Positions 1 to 4,488 of a DNA stretch of 6,628 nucleotides are shown here, in pieces (position 1 is the first letter of the stretch; each line of letters starts with the position of its first letter). The translations under genes were made by a program, and so were the position numbers. The DNA is from Weeksellaceae bacterium (GTDB lineage Bacteria; Bacteroidota; Bacteroidia; Flavobacteriales; Weeksellaceae). The stretch spans positions 1 through 6,628 of the forward strand of contig JAQVDG010000119.1 of assembly GCA_028698395.1 (NCBI GenBank). The letters are read 5' to 3'. Under the pieces are notes generated by a model that saw only the letters and a program-made list of their open reading frames with translations, did not search any database and was not told the DNA's origin.

Positions 1-616
1 CACGAACTGGTTGTTCGATCCACTCGTCAACAGCATTCATCAAGTTCAAAACGCTATCTACCCATTTTTGTTCGCCATTTAATGCACCTAAAGCAGAACC
101 CGTAATTACAGGAGAGTTGTCACCATCGTATTCGTAAGAAGACAATAAGTCACGAACTTCCATTTCTACTAATTCTAATAACTCAGCATCGTCAACCATA
201 TCTACTTTGTTCAAGAAAACAACGATACGAGGAACGTTTACTTGACGACATAATAAGATGTGTTCACGAGTTTGAGGCATTGGACCATCGGTCGCAGCAC
301 AAACTAAAATAGCGCCATCCATTTGAGCGGCACCGGTAACCATGTTTTTAACGTAATCCGCGTGACCCGGACAGTCAACGTGCGCATAATGACGGTTTGC
401 AGTTTCATACTCCACGTGAGAAGTGTTGATGGTAATCCCTCTTTCTCTCTCTTCCGGAGCGTTATCAATTTGATCGTAAGCTTTTGCTTCTGAGTACCCA
501 GCATCAGCCAATACTTTGGTAATAGCTGCAGTCAAAGTGGTCTTACCGTGGTCAACGTGACCAATAGTACCAATATTTAAATGCGGCTTATTACGATTAA
601 AAGTTTCCTTTGCCAT
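1..616 (-). CDS. tuf: Elongation factor Tu, N-terminal part (cut by window edge)
   Basis: EF-Tu is the GTPase that delivers aminoacyl-tRNA to the ribosomal A site. The reading frame begins at the ATG whose complement is 614-616 and stays open to base 1, giving 205 of roughly 395 residues. It starts [19 protein letters not shown]. All G-domain landmarks are present: P-loop GHVDHGKT at residues 19-26, switch I around [14 protein letters not shown] at 59-72, DCPGH at 81-85 with the catalytic His85, NKVD at 136-139, and the SAL-type G5 element near GSALGAL about residue 175. The coding sequence is intact with no frameshift. The start is preceded by an A/T-rich stretch without a clear Shine-Dalgarno, as is usual in Bacteroidota. 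It lies downstream of four tRNA genes and is probably read from the same promoter, subject to the hairpin at 671-694. Domains 2 and 3 lie outside the window. Identity is essentially certain. Confidence 0.98.
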   Translation of the reverse strand, partial: MAKETFNRNKPHLNIGTIGHVDHGKTTLTAAITKVLADAGYSEAKAYDQIDNAPEERERGITINTSHVEYETANRHYAHVDCPGHADYVKNMVTGAAQMDGAILVCAATDGPMPQTREHILLCRQVNVPRIVVFLNKVDMVDDAELLELVEMEVRDLLSSYEYDGDNSPVITGSALGALNGEQKWVDSVLNLMNAVDEWIEQPVR

Positions 617-752
617 TTTAAATAATTTCTATGTTATACTTAATTCTATTTATTTAATTTCAACACAAAAAGTGGTGAGCTTTTGCCCAACACTGCCTTA
701 AATCTTTCTTCATTTGGTCTCCCAACAACATTAGACCTAAGAGTCTTTTTAG
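617..752 (-). promoter_or_regulatory. tuf leader / tRNA-Thr(GGT) trailer region
   Basis: This 136-bp stretch separates the last tRNA from tuf. Read on the minus strand it holds a small hairpin (GGTCT at 733-737 pairing with AGACC at 716-720, 12-nt loop), then a longer terminator-like hairpin at 671-694, then an A/T-rich run into the tuf ATG. I found no TAnnTTTG promoter box in it, so tuf most likely depends on transcription from upstream of the tRNA cluster. The hairpins could serve 3' processing of the tRNA, attenuation, or both. No convincing protein gene is here; a 17-codon ORF is discussed under findings. Confidence 0.5.
667..694 (-). terminator. Terminator-like hairpin between tRNA cluster and tuf (possible attenuator)
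   Basis: On the minus strand AGTGTTGGGC, loop AAAA, GCTCACCACT forms a 10-position stem with one T/C mismatch and one G-T wobble, followed at once by a T-run that includes the last stem base (671 down to 667). Shape and tail fit an intrinsic terminator, though the tail is short. Because it sits between co-oriented tRNA genes and tuf, partial termination would set the ratio of tRNA to EF-Tu mRNA. It could also be a processing structure. The structure is seen in the sequence; the function is inferred. Confidence 0.5.
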
Positions 753-824
753 AGCCAATGACGGGATTTGAACCCGTGACCTCGTCCTTACCAAGGAAGC
801 GCTCTACCCCTGAGCTACATCGGC
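753..824 (-). tRNA. tRNA-Thr (anticodon GGT)
   Basis: A full 72-nt cloverleaf reads on the minus strand: acceptor GCCGATG with CATTGGC (one G-T pair), D arm GCTC-AGGGGTA-GAGC, anticodon loop TTGGTAA with GGT complementary to 790-792, variable AGGTC, and T arm ACGGG-TTCAAAT-CCCGT. GGT decodes ACC and ACU threonine codons. The discriminator is T and no CCA is encoded, so the CCA end must be added enzymatically. The anticodon stem CTTCC/GGACG has a U28-C42 mismatch. It is the last of four tRNAs before tuf, at the position of E. coli thrT. Confidence 0.96.
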
Positions 825-833
825 TAAACTTTG

Positions 834-906
834 AGCGGGAAACGGGACTCGAACCCGCAACATTCAGCTTGGAAGGCTGATGCTCTACCAATTGAGCTAT
901 TCCCGC
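834..906 (-). tRNA. tRNA-Gly (anticodon TCC)
   Basis: A 73-nt cloverleaf on the minus strand: acceptor GCGGGAA with TTCCCGC, D arm GCTC-AATTGGTA-GAGC, anticodon arm TCAGC-CTTCCAA-GCTGA with anticodon TCC (complement of 871-873), variable ATGTT, T arm GCGGG-TTCGAGT-CCCGT with one G-T pair, discriminator T. All stems close well. CCA is not encoded. TCC decodes GGA and GGG glycine codons. Only 9 bp separate it from tRNA-Thr(GGT), consistent with one precursor transcript. It occupies the position of E. coli glyT. Confidence 0.97.
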
Positions 907-920
907 TTAAATTTATTCAT

Positions 921-937
921 CAAACTTCAAAAGTTTG
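921..937. repeat. Perfect 7-bp hairpin in the tRNA-Tyr/tRNA-Gly spacer
   Basis: CAAACTT and AAGTTTG, separated by 3 nt, form a perfect inverted repeat in the 38-nt spacer between tRNA-Tyr and tRNA-Gly. In the minus-strand precursor RNA it would fold just after the 3' end of tRNA-Tyr. No U-run follows, so it is unlikely to be a terminator. A role in tRNA precursor processing is possible but is inference. Confidence 0.45.
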
Positions 938-944
938 CACTTCG

Positions 945-1026
<82 letters not shown>

Positions 1027-1055
1027 GATCCTTTTTATAATATTCAGATAAAATG

Positions 1056-1129
1056 AGCCGGCAGAGGGATTCGAACCCACGACCCCGAGATTACAAATCA
1101 CGTGCTCTGGCCAACTGAGCTATGCCGGC
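1056..1129 (-). tRNA. tRNA-Thr (anticodon TGT)
   Basis: A 74-nt cloverleaf on the minus strand: acceptor GCCGGCA with TGCCGGC (perfect), D arm GCTC-AGTTGGCCA-GAGC, anticodon loop TTTGTAA with TGT (complement of 1093-1095), variable GGGTC, T-loop TTCGAAT, discriminator T. TGT decodes ACA and related threonine codons. Two stem pairs are U-U mismatches: U29-U41 in the anticodon stem (CGTGA/TCTCG) and U50-U64 in the T stem (GTGGG/CCCTC). CCA is not encoded. It is the first gene after the promoter at 1180-1210 and matches E. coli thrU in position and anticodon. Confidence 0.95.
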
Positions 1130-1154
1130 ATTATCCTACTTAGATGTAAAAGAA

Positions 1155-1179
1155 CAGTCCGTTTTTTATTAACGGACTG
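1155..1179 (-). terminator. Strong hairpin between hpf and the tRNA cluster, probable terminator
   Basis: CAGTCCGTT and AACGGACTG form a perfect 9-bp stem with a 7-nt loop. On the minus strand the stem is followed by TTCTTTT, a fair U-rich tail. It lies 57 bp past the hpf stop, so it is well placed to end the recombinase-hpf transcript. Oddly it abuts the -7 box of the tRNA promoter (1180-1187), so the predicted start of the tRNA transcript falls inside the first arm; transcripts from that promoter would carry only part of the stem. A bare 5'-leader role is the alternative. Confidence 0.6.
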
Positions 1180-1210
1180 CAAATGTACGAAGTTTGGTGA
1201 ATTTTCCAAA
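1180..1210 (-). promoter_or_regulatory. Bacteroidota-type promoter for the tRNA-tuf operon
   Basis: On the minus strand TTTG (complement of 1207-1210) is followed after 19 bp by TACATTTG (complement of 1180-1187). This matches the known Bacteroidota sigma-ABfA consensus TTTG/TAnnTTTG in both boxes and in spacing. The expected start lies a few bases below 1180, about 45 bp ahead of tRNA-Thr(TGT). Expression would be expected to be strong and growth-linked, which suits tRNA and EF-Tu genes. The boxes are seen; the activity is inferred. Confidence 0.75.
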
Positions 1211-1223
1211 TTTTTGGAAAATT
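1200..1223. repeat. A/T-rich inverted repeat over the -33 box of the tRNA promoter
   Basis: AATTTTCCAAA and TTTGGAAAATT are perfect 11-nt arms around a 2-nt centre, so this is a near-continuous palindrome of 24 bp. Its right-hand arm, read on the minus strand, supplies the TTTG of the -33 box. It begins 12 bp beyond the hpf stop. It could be an operator or a weak hpf terminator, but on the minus strand no U-run follows, so the operator reading is slightly preferred. Function is inference. Confidence 0.45.
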
Positions 1224-1235
1224 ATTTTTTACATC

Positions 1236-1535
1236 TTATCGATCGGTTATTTTCTCCTTTTTACGAATGATTAATTTTTTAAGGGTATCCGTCGCTAAAT
1301 CAATGCATTCCTCAAAGGATTGCCCAGATTTTTTGACCACAATATCATCGCCCGGAACCTCTAAGCGTATATCAGCGAATTTGTTCTCTTTTTCTGAGAT
1401 GTTTTCGACCCGAAGAAATACCTGAGCGGCAATAATCTTATCATAATATTGATCTAATTTACTTAATTTTTTTTCAACATATTCTTCCAATCCTGGTTTT
1501 GTGTTGAAATTCACAGTTTGAAATTTAATAATCAT
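1236..1535 (-). CDS. hpf: Short ribosome hibernation-promoting factor (HPF/RaiA family)
   Basis: This 99-aa protein matches the S30AE (ribosome hibernation) family: N-terminal strand MIIKFQTVNF, then an amphipathic helix with GLEEYVEKKLSKLDQYY at about 15-31, then alternating strands around AAQVFLRVEN and FADIRLEVPGDDIVVKK, and a final helix FEECIDLATDTLKKLIIRKKEK rich in lysine. The family binds the 30S decoding region during slow growth and, in the short form, helps form 100S dimers. The length is that of short HPF or YfiA; the C-terminal dimerization domain of long HPF is absent. The start lies 6 bp after the recombinase stop, so the two genes are almost surely one transcript. A hairpin at 1155-1179 probably ends that transcript. 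Basic residues in both helices fit rRNA binding. Family assignment is strong; the exact dimerization behaviour cannot be read from the sequence. Confidence 0.93.
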   Translation of the reverse strand: MIIKFQTVNFNTKPGLEEYVEKKLSKLDQYYDKIIAAQVFLRVENISEKENKFADIRLEVPGDDIVVKKSGQSFEECIDLATDTLKKLIIRKKEKITDR

Positions 1536-1541
1536 AATGGG

Positions 1542-2435
1542 TTAATTTTTGTTACTCCTTGGATGAGTTTGGTTAAACACTTTTTTCAATTCGCTTATAC
1601 TACTGTGTGTGTAAACCTGAGTGGCTGACAAACTTGAATGCCCTAAAAGTTCTTTAACCGCATTCAACTCTGCTCCACGGTTTAACAAGTGTGTAGCAAA
1701 ACTATGCCTCAATATATGAGGGCTTTTTTTATGCTTCGTACTTACTTGACTAAGGTATGAATTAACTAAATTATAAACAAGTTTATCGTAAAAAGGTTTT
1801 CCTTTTTCTGTTAAAAATAATTCTTCTCTTTCTGTATCAAATTGTTGCGCCCGATCTAATTTATATTTTATTAATAATTCCAATAAACCATCGCTCAAGG
1901 GAATTAAACGGGTTTTATTACCTTTTCCTATTACTTTCAGATTTTTTTGTGATTCATCAATACTGGAAAGTTTTAAATTAATCAATTCTGCTCTCCGAAT
2001 TCCGGTTTGATAAAATAATTCCAATATTAAACAATCTCGTTTTCCTTCAAAAGAATCAGGGAAAATAGTGGCTGTACTGAATAGAGAATTCAATTCTTCT
2101 TCTGAAAAGGGTAAATTAACTTTGTTGTATTGTTTCAAAGATTGAAACCCGGTCGTAGGCGATTGTTTAATTTCCCCTATCTTAACTAAATATTTATAAT
2201 ATGATTTTAAAGCACTTAATTTCCGATTAATGCTTCTTTCGCTCAGTTTTGATTCTGATAAGTGCATTAAAAAATTTCGGACATCTATCTTGCTTGCTCG
2301 AATAAGTTTTTCAGAATTATTTTCTGCTTGGTAGAATTGCAGAAAATCATTTAAATCCCGTTCATAACTTTGAATGGTTTTGGGAGAGTATTTTTTTTCA
2401 ATACTTAGGTATTCCAGAAACTTACGTATAGACAT
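1542..2435 (-). CDS. xerC: XerC-like tyrosine recombinase
   Basis: This 297-aa protein has the standard length and layout of XerC/XerD enzymes, which resolve chromosome dimers at dif. Residues about 1-85 form the SAM-like core-binding domain (FLEYLSIEKKYSPKTIQSYERDL, then SINRKLSALKSYYKYL). Residues about 107-290 are the catalytic domain. The full catalytic set is visible: Arg147 in TGIRRAEL, Lys171 in the GKGNKTR turn, His240 and Arg243 in HILRH, His266 in LLGHSS, and the nucleophile Tyr275 in ATQVYTH. The gene has an intact frame and sits between rpsU and hpf, with hpf 6 bp downstream. Its ATG directly follows a 7-T run that is also the tail of the rpsU terminator, so there is no room for a Shine-Dalgarno. 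A chromosomal Xer role is inferred from size and core-gene neighbours; whether it is the XerC or the XerD partner cannot be settled here. Confidence 0.9.
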   Translation of the reverse strand: MSIRKFLEYLSIEKKYSPKTIQSYERDLNDFLQFYQAENNSEKLIRASKIDVRNFLMHLSESKLSERSINRKLSALKSYYKYLVKIGEIKQSPTTGFQSLKQYNKVNLPFSEEELNSLFSTATIFPDSFEGKRDCLILELFYQTGIRRAELINLKLSSIDESQKNLKVIGKGNKTRLIPLSDGLLELLIKYKLDRAQQFDTEREELFLTEKGKPFYDKLVYNLVNSYLSQVSTKHKKSPHILRHSFATHLLNRGAELNAVKELLGHSSLSATQVYTHSSISELKKVFNQTHPRSNKN

Positions 2436-2481
2436 AAAAAAACCTGTTCGTCAAAGTTACAAAACTTAAACAAACAGGTTT
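2436..2481 (-). terminator. rpsU terminator abutting the recombinase start codon
   Basis: On the minus strand AAACCTGTT (2481-2473) pairs with AACAGGTTT (2448-2440) in a perfect 9-bp stem. The 24-nt loop can form an inner 5-bp stem (AAGTT/AACTT). Seven T residues (2442-2436) overlap the end of the stem and run straight into the recombinase ATG at 2435. It lies 22 bp after the rpsU stop, a normal spacing for an intrinsic terminator. Partial readthrough would also carry transcription into the recombinase and hpf. Confidence 0.75.
2452..2459 (-). promoter_or_regulatory. Candidate -7 box for the recombinase-hpf operon, inside the terminator loop
   Basis: The minus strand reads TAACTTTG, a full match to TAnnTTTG, 16 bp ahead of the recombinase ATG. 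No TTTG is found at the usual 17-23 bp upstream; the nearest is 11 bp away, so the -33 part is poor. If used, the transcript would have a leader of only about 10 nt. Box seen, activity uncertain. Confidence 0.4.
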
Positions 2482-2503
2482 GCTTTTTTCAGTAAAAAAT
2501 TTA

Positions 2504-2698
2504 TTAAGCTTCTTCTTTGCTCAATAATTGCTGTTTATAAGCAGCTCTTGCACGTTGTTGCCTTTTGGTTACCGACGGTTTTACAAATTGTTGACGACTT
2601 CTCAGTTGGCGAACCACACCGGTTTTGTCAAATTTACGTTTGTATTTTTTTAATGCTTTGTCGATAGACTCTCCGTCTTTTACTGGTATGATTAACAT
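2504..2698 (-). CDS. rpsU: Small ribosomal subunit protein bS21
   Basis: This 64-aa, strongly basic protein is ribosomal protein S21, which binds the 30S platform near the anti-Shine-Dalgarno end of 16S rRNA. Typical family features are MLIIPVKDGESIDKALKKYKRK at the N terminus, the FDKTG turn, then VVRQLRSRQQFVKPSVTKRQQRARAAYKQQ, a long arginine/lysine-rich helical tail. The length is normal for Bacteroidota. The gene has a near-perfect promoter at 2723-2753 and its own terminator at 2436-2481, so it is probably a monocistronic unit with some readthrough into the recombinase gene. The start is preceded by AAGAGAGAATT, at best a weak Shine-Dalgarno. Bacteroidota ribosomes largely avoid Shine-Dalgarno use, and S21 is one of the proteins at that site; this is known for the phylum and not shown here. 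Confidence 0.97.
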   Translation of the reverse strand: MLIIPVKDGESIDKALKKYKRKFDKTGVVRQLRSRQQFVKPSVTKRQQRARAAYKQQLLSKEEA

Positions 2699-2722
2699 AA
2701 TTCTCTCTTATTTTTAGGTTTG

Positions 2723-2753
2723 CAAAGGTAATACTATTTATTTATCTGCCAAA
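2723..2753 (-). promoter_or_regulatory. Bacteroidota-type promoter of rpsU
   Basis: On the minus strand TTTG (complement of 2750-2753) is followed after exactly 19 bp by TACCTTTG (complement of 2723-2730). Both boxes match the TTTG/TAnnTTTG consensus and the spacer is the same as in the tRNA-tuf promoter at 1180-1210. The start would lie near 2717, giving a leader of roughly 18-20 nt before the rpsU ATG at 2698. Confidence 0.78.
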
Positions 2754-2754
2754 T

Positions 2755-2776
2755 AAATTGAACATAATTTCAACTT
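2755..2776 (-). terminator. Weak A/T-rich hairpin after the 507-aa transporter
   Basis: On the minus strand AAGTTGAA, loop ATTATG, TTCAATTT forms an 8-bp stem with one G-T pair, then TTATTTG-like sequence. It starts 4 bp after the transporter stop codon. GC content of the stem is very low, so termination would be inefficient. It lies right beside the -33 box of rpsU. This is the only terminator candidate between the two genes. Confidence 0.35.
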
Positions 2777-2780
2777 ATGC

Positions 2781-4304
2781 TTAATGAATTCCTTTCATCG
2801 ATTTGTTCAGGAAAGGTGACAAAAGTAATAAACACACTCCGGAACCAACCATTAAAGCAGCAATAAACGGATAAAGTTCTAAATCATACGTTACAAGAAT
2901 TTGTTCCAAAGTGGCAGCTAAATAATTCCCTAAAGCAAAACTCGCCATCCAAACCCCCATCATAATTGAAGTGATTTTCCCCGGTGATAATTTCGTAACC
3001 ATTGATAATCCGATTGGAGATAACATTAATTCTCCTATTGTCAATAAAACATATACTACTACTAACCACATCGGACTAACTAAATTTCCTCCTTGTGCAT
3101 TATTGTTAGCGATACTCATAATGTAAAAAGCTACTGCTCCGATGAACATTGCCATAGCAAATTTAACCGGAGTTCTTGGATTCATTTTCTTTTGAGATAA
3201 TTTAATCCAAAGTATCGAAAATAAAGGAGCTAAGGTTACAATTGCAATTGGGTTTACGTTTTGAAACCAAGTAGTTGGAATTTGAAAATTACCCAACATT
3301 CTGTCTGTATTTTCTTCTGCAAAAAGATTAAAAGTTCCTCCCGCTTGTTCAAATCCTGCCCAAAAGACAATATTAAAAAATGCCAAAATCAAAATTACAA
3401 CAACTCTTGACCATTCTGTTGAACCGGAAGTCCCTTTGAAAATAGACATTCCAATGAATAAGGTTCCGGCAATTCCAAATACCCAAACAACTATCGTATG
3501 AACCAAATCACTGGTTGCTCCCCAAAATGCCATAACTCCAAACACAATGGCAACATTCCCGACTGTATAAAACAGAACGTCCATCCAGTCTTTGTTGTTT
3601 AAATCGGTTCTTCCTTCTTTAATGGCTTTGGGTGGTAAACCTAATCCCTCTAAAGTATCTCGTTTGATATGAAACCAAAGTACTCCCAATAACATTCCTA
3701 CTCCTGCCGCTACAAATCCCCATGGCCAACCTACTTTTTCTCCTAAGGTCCCGGCTACAAAAGGAGATAAAAATGCTCCAATATTAATTCCCATATAGAA
3801 AATCGTAAATCCTCCGTCTTTTCTTGGGTCGTCATTGTCATACAAATCCCCTACAATTGTGGAAATATTTGGTTTGAAGAATCCATTACCTAAAATTAAG
3901 ACACCTAATCCAAGGTAGAAAAAGTATTTTCTTTCATCTAATCCTTGAATAAACGCCTCAGTCGAACTTACCGCCAGCATAAACTGACCAATCGCCATGG
4001 TGATTCCTCCAATTAAAATCGATTTTCGTTGTCCAAGTATATTGTCTGAAAACCAACCTCCCAAAATGGGTGTTAAATAAACCAAAGCAGTGAAAATTCC
4101 ATAAACTGCTAATGATTCTGCTCTATCCAATCCAAAACCACCGGTAACTAATTGTGCTGTCAGGAACAAAGTGAGCAAAGCTCTCATTCCATAGTAGGAA
4201 AATCGTTCCCACATTTCCGTGAAAAATAGACTGTAAAGTCCTTTCGGATGACCCGTTTTTGGAGATTTATCGAAATCTTCCAATTTTGAAATTTCGTCGC
4301 TCAT
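2781..4304 (-). CDS. POT/PTR family proton-coupled peptide transporter (canonical 14-helix layout)
   Basis: This 507-aa inner-membrane protein belongs to the proton-dependent oligopeptide transporter (POT/PTR2) branch of the major facilitator superfamily, which imports di- and tripeptides with protons. The signature motifs are intact: ExxERFxYYG at Glu30-Gly39, GNGFFKPNIS at 139-148 with the TM4 lysine Lys144, FTIFYMGINIGA at 166-177, FEQAGGTFN at 318-326, WFQNVNP at 346-352 and GELMLSPIGLS at 424-434 with TM10 Glu425. Two extra hydrophobic segments at about 243-261 and 266-288 lie between the N- and C-terminal six-helix bundles, the usual HA/HB position in bacterial POTs. The start at 4304 gives a short soluble N terminus ahead of TM1. 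It lies 184 bp after a paralogue and has its own promoter-like box (4367-4374) and a palindrome (4385-4402). Exact peptide range cannot be told from the sequence. Confidence 0.95.
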   Translation of the reverse strand: MSDEISKLEDFDKSPKTGHPKGLYSLFFTEMWERFSYYGMRALLTLFLTAQLVTGGFGLDRAESLAVYGIFTALVYLTPILGGWFSDNILGQRKSILIGGITMAIGQFMLAVSSTEAFIQGLDERKYFFYLGLGVLILGNGFFKPNISTIVGDLYDNDDPRKDGGFTIFYMGINIGAFLSPFVAGTLGEKVGWPWGFVAAGVGMLLGVLWFHIKRDTLEGLGLPPKAIKEGRTDLNNKDWMDVLFYTVGNVAIVFGVMAFWGATSDLVHTIVVWVFGIAGTLFIGMSIFKGTSGSTEWSRVVVILILAFFNIVFWAGFEQAGGTFNLFAEENTDRMLGNFQIPTTWFQNVNPIAIVTLAPLFSILWIKLSQKKMNPRTPVKFAMAMFIGAVAFYIMSIANNNAQGGNLVSPMWLVVVYVLLTIGELMLSPIGLSMVTKLSPGKITSIMMGVWMASFALGNYLAATLEQILVTYDLELYPFIAALMVGSGVCLLLLSPFLNKSMKGIH

Positions 4305-4341
4305 GTTATAATTAAATTTAAATTTCTTGTACTAAATTCTT

Positions 4342-4359
4342 TAAGCCAATAAAGGCTTA
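4342..4359 (-). other. Small hairpin at the predicted 5' end of the transporter mRNA
   Basis: TAAGCC and GGCTTA form a 6-bp stem with a 6-nt loop. On the minus strand it lies just after the expected start point set by the TACTTTTG box at 4367-4374, leaving about 37 nt to the ATG. No U-run follows. A 5' stabilizing stem or a regulatory leader element is possible; the function is not shown. Confidence 0.35.
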
Positions 4360-4366
4360 CAATTTT

Positions 4367-4374
4367 CAAAAGTA
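4367..4374 (-). promoter_or_regulatory. Candidate promoter -7 box of the 507-aa transporter
   Basis: The minus strand reads TACTTTTG, a match to TAnnTTTG. A TTG (complement of 4391-4393) lies 16 bp upstream, slightly shorter than the 17-23 bp known for flavobacterial promoters, and is part of the palindrome at 4385-4402. The box would place the start near 4361 and give a leader of about 57 nt. This suggests the gene is at least partly independent of the upstream peptidase-transporter unit. Confidence 0.5.
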
Positions 4375-4384
4375 GTAAATTCAT

Positions 4385-4402
4385 TAAAACCAATTGGTTT
4401 TA
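4385..4402. promoter_or_regulatory. 18-bp perfect palindrome, candidate operator
   Basis: TAAAACCAATTGGTTTTA is a perfect 18-bp palindrome in the 184-bp gap between the two transporter genes. It covers the -33 region of the candidate promoter for the 507-aa transporter, the place where a dimeric regulator would interfere with or help RNA polymerase. As RNA it would give only a 7-bp A/T-rich stem with an AATT loop and a tail broken by ATG, so it is a weak terminator candidate for the upstream gene. The symmetry is seen; the role is inferred. Confidence 0.45.
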
Positions 4403-4488
4403 TTTTTTAACAGCTTTCTCATTTCAATAAATTTATTTCAATTTTACCAAAAATAACTCACTTTAAATTAGGTTATTAAATGAATAAT

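Noticed and set aside
304..504. 66-codon frame within tuf
   Set aside because: It overlaps the conserved EF-Tu G domain in another frame. The EF-Tu reading is beyond doubt.
1542..2435. Integrase of an integrated mobile element inserted at the nearby tRNA genes
   Set aside because: A tyrosine recombinase close to tRNAs can mark an integrated island. Here all tRNA 3' ends are intact, I see no repeated tRNA fragment as an att site, no cargo or phage genes, and the gene is tightly spaced with hpf and rpsU. A housekeeping Xer role fits better.
2884..3069. 61-codon frame inside the 507-aa transporter gene
   Set aside because: It is an overlapping frame on the same strand within a strongly supported membrane protein, with no recognisable family and no start signal.
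4448..4455. Second TAnnTTTG match (TATTTTTG on the minus strand) in the transporter gap
   Set aside because: No TTTG or TTG lies at a proper distance upstream, and in such A/T-rich DNA a single box match is likely by chance. The box at 4367-4374 has better context.
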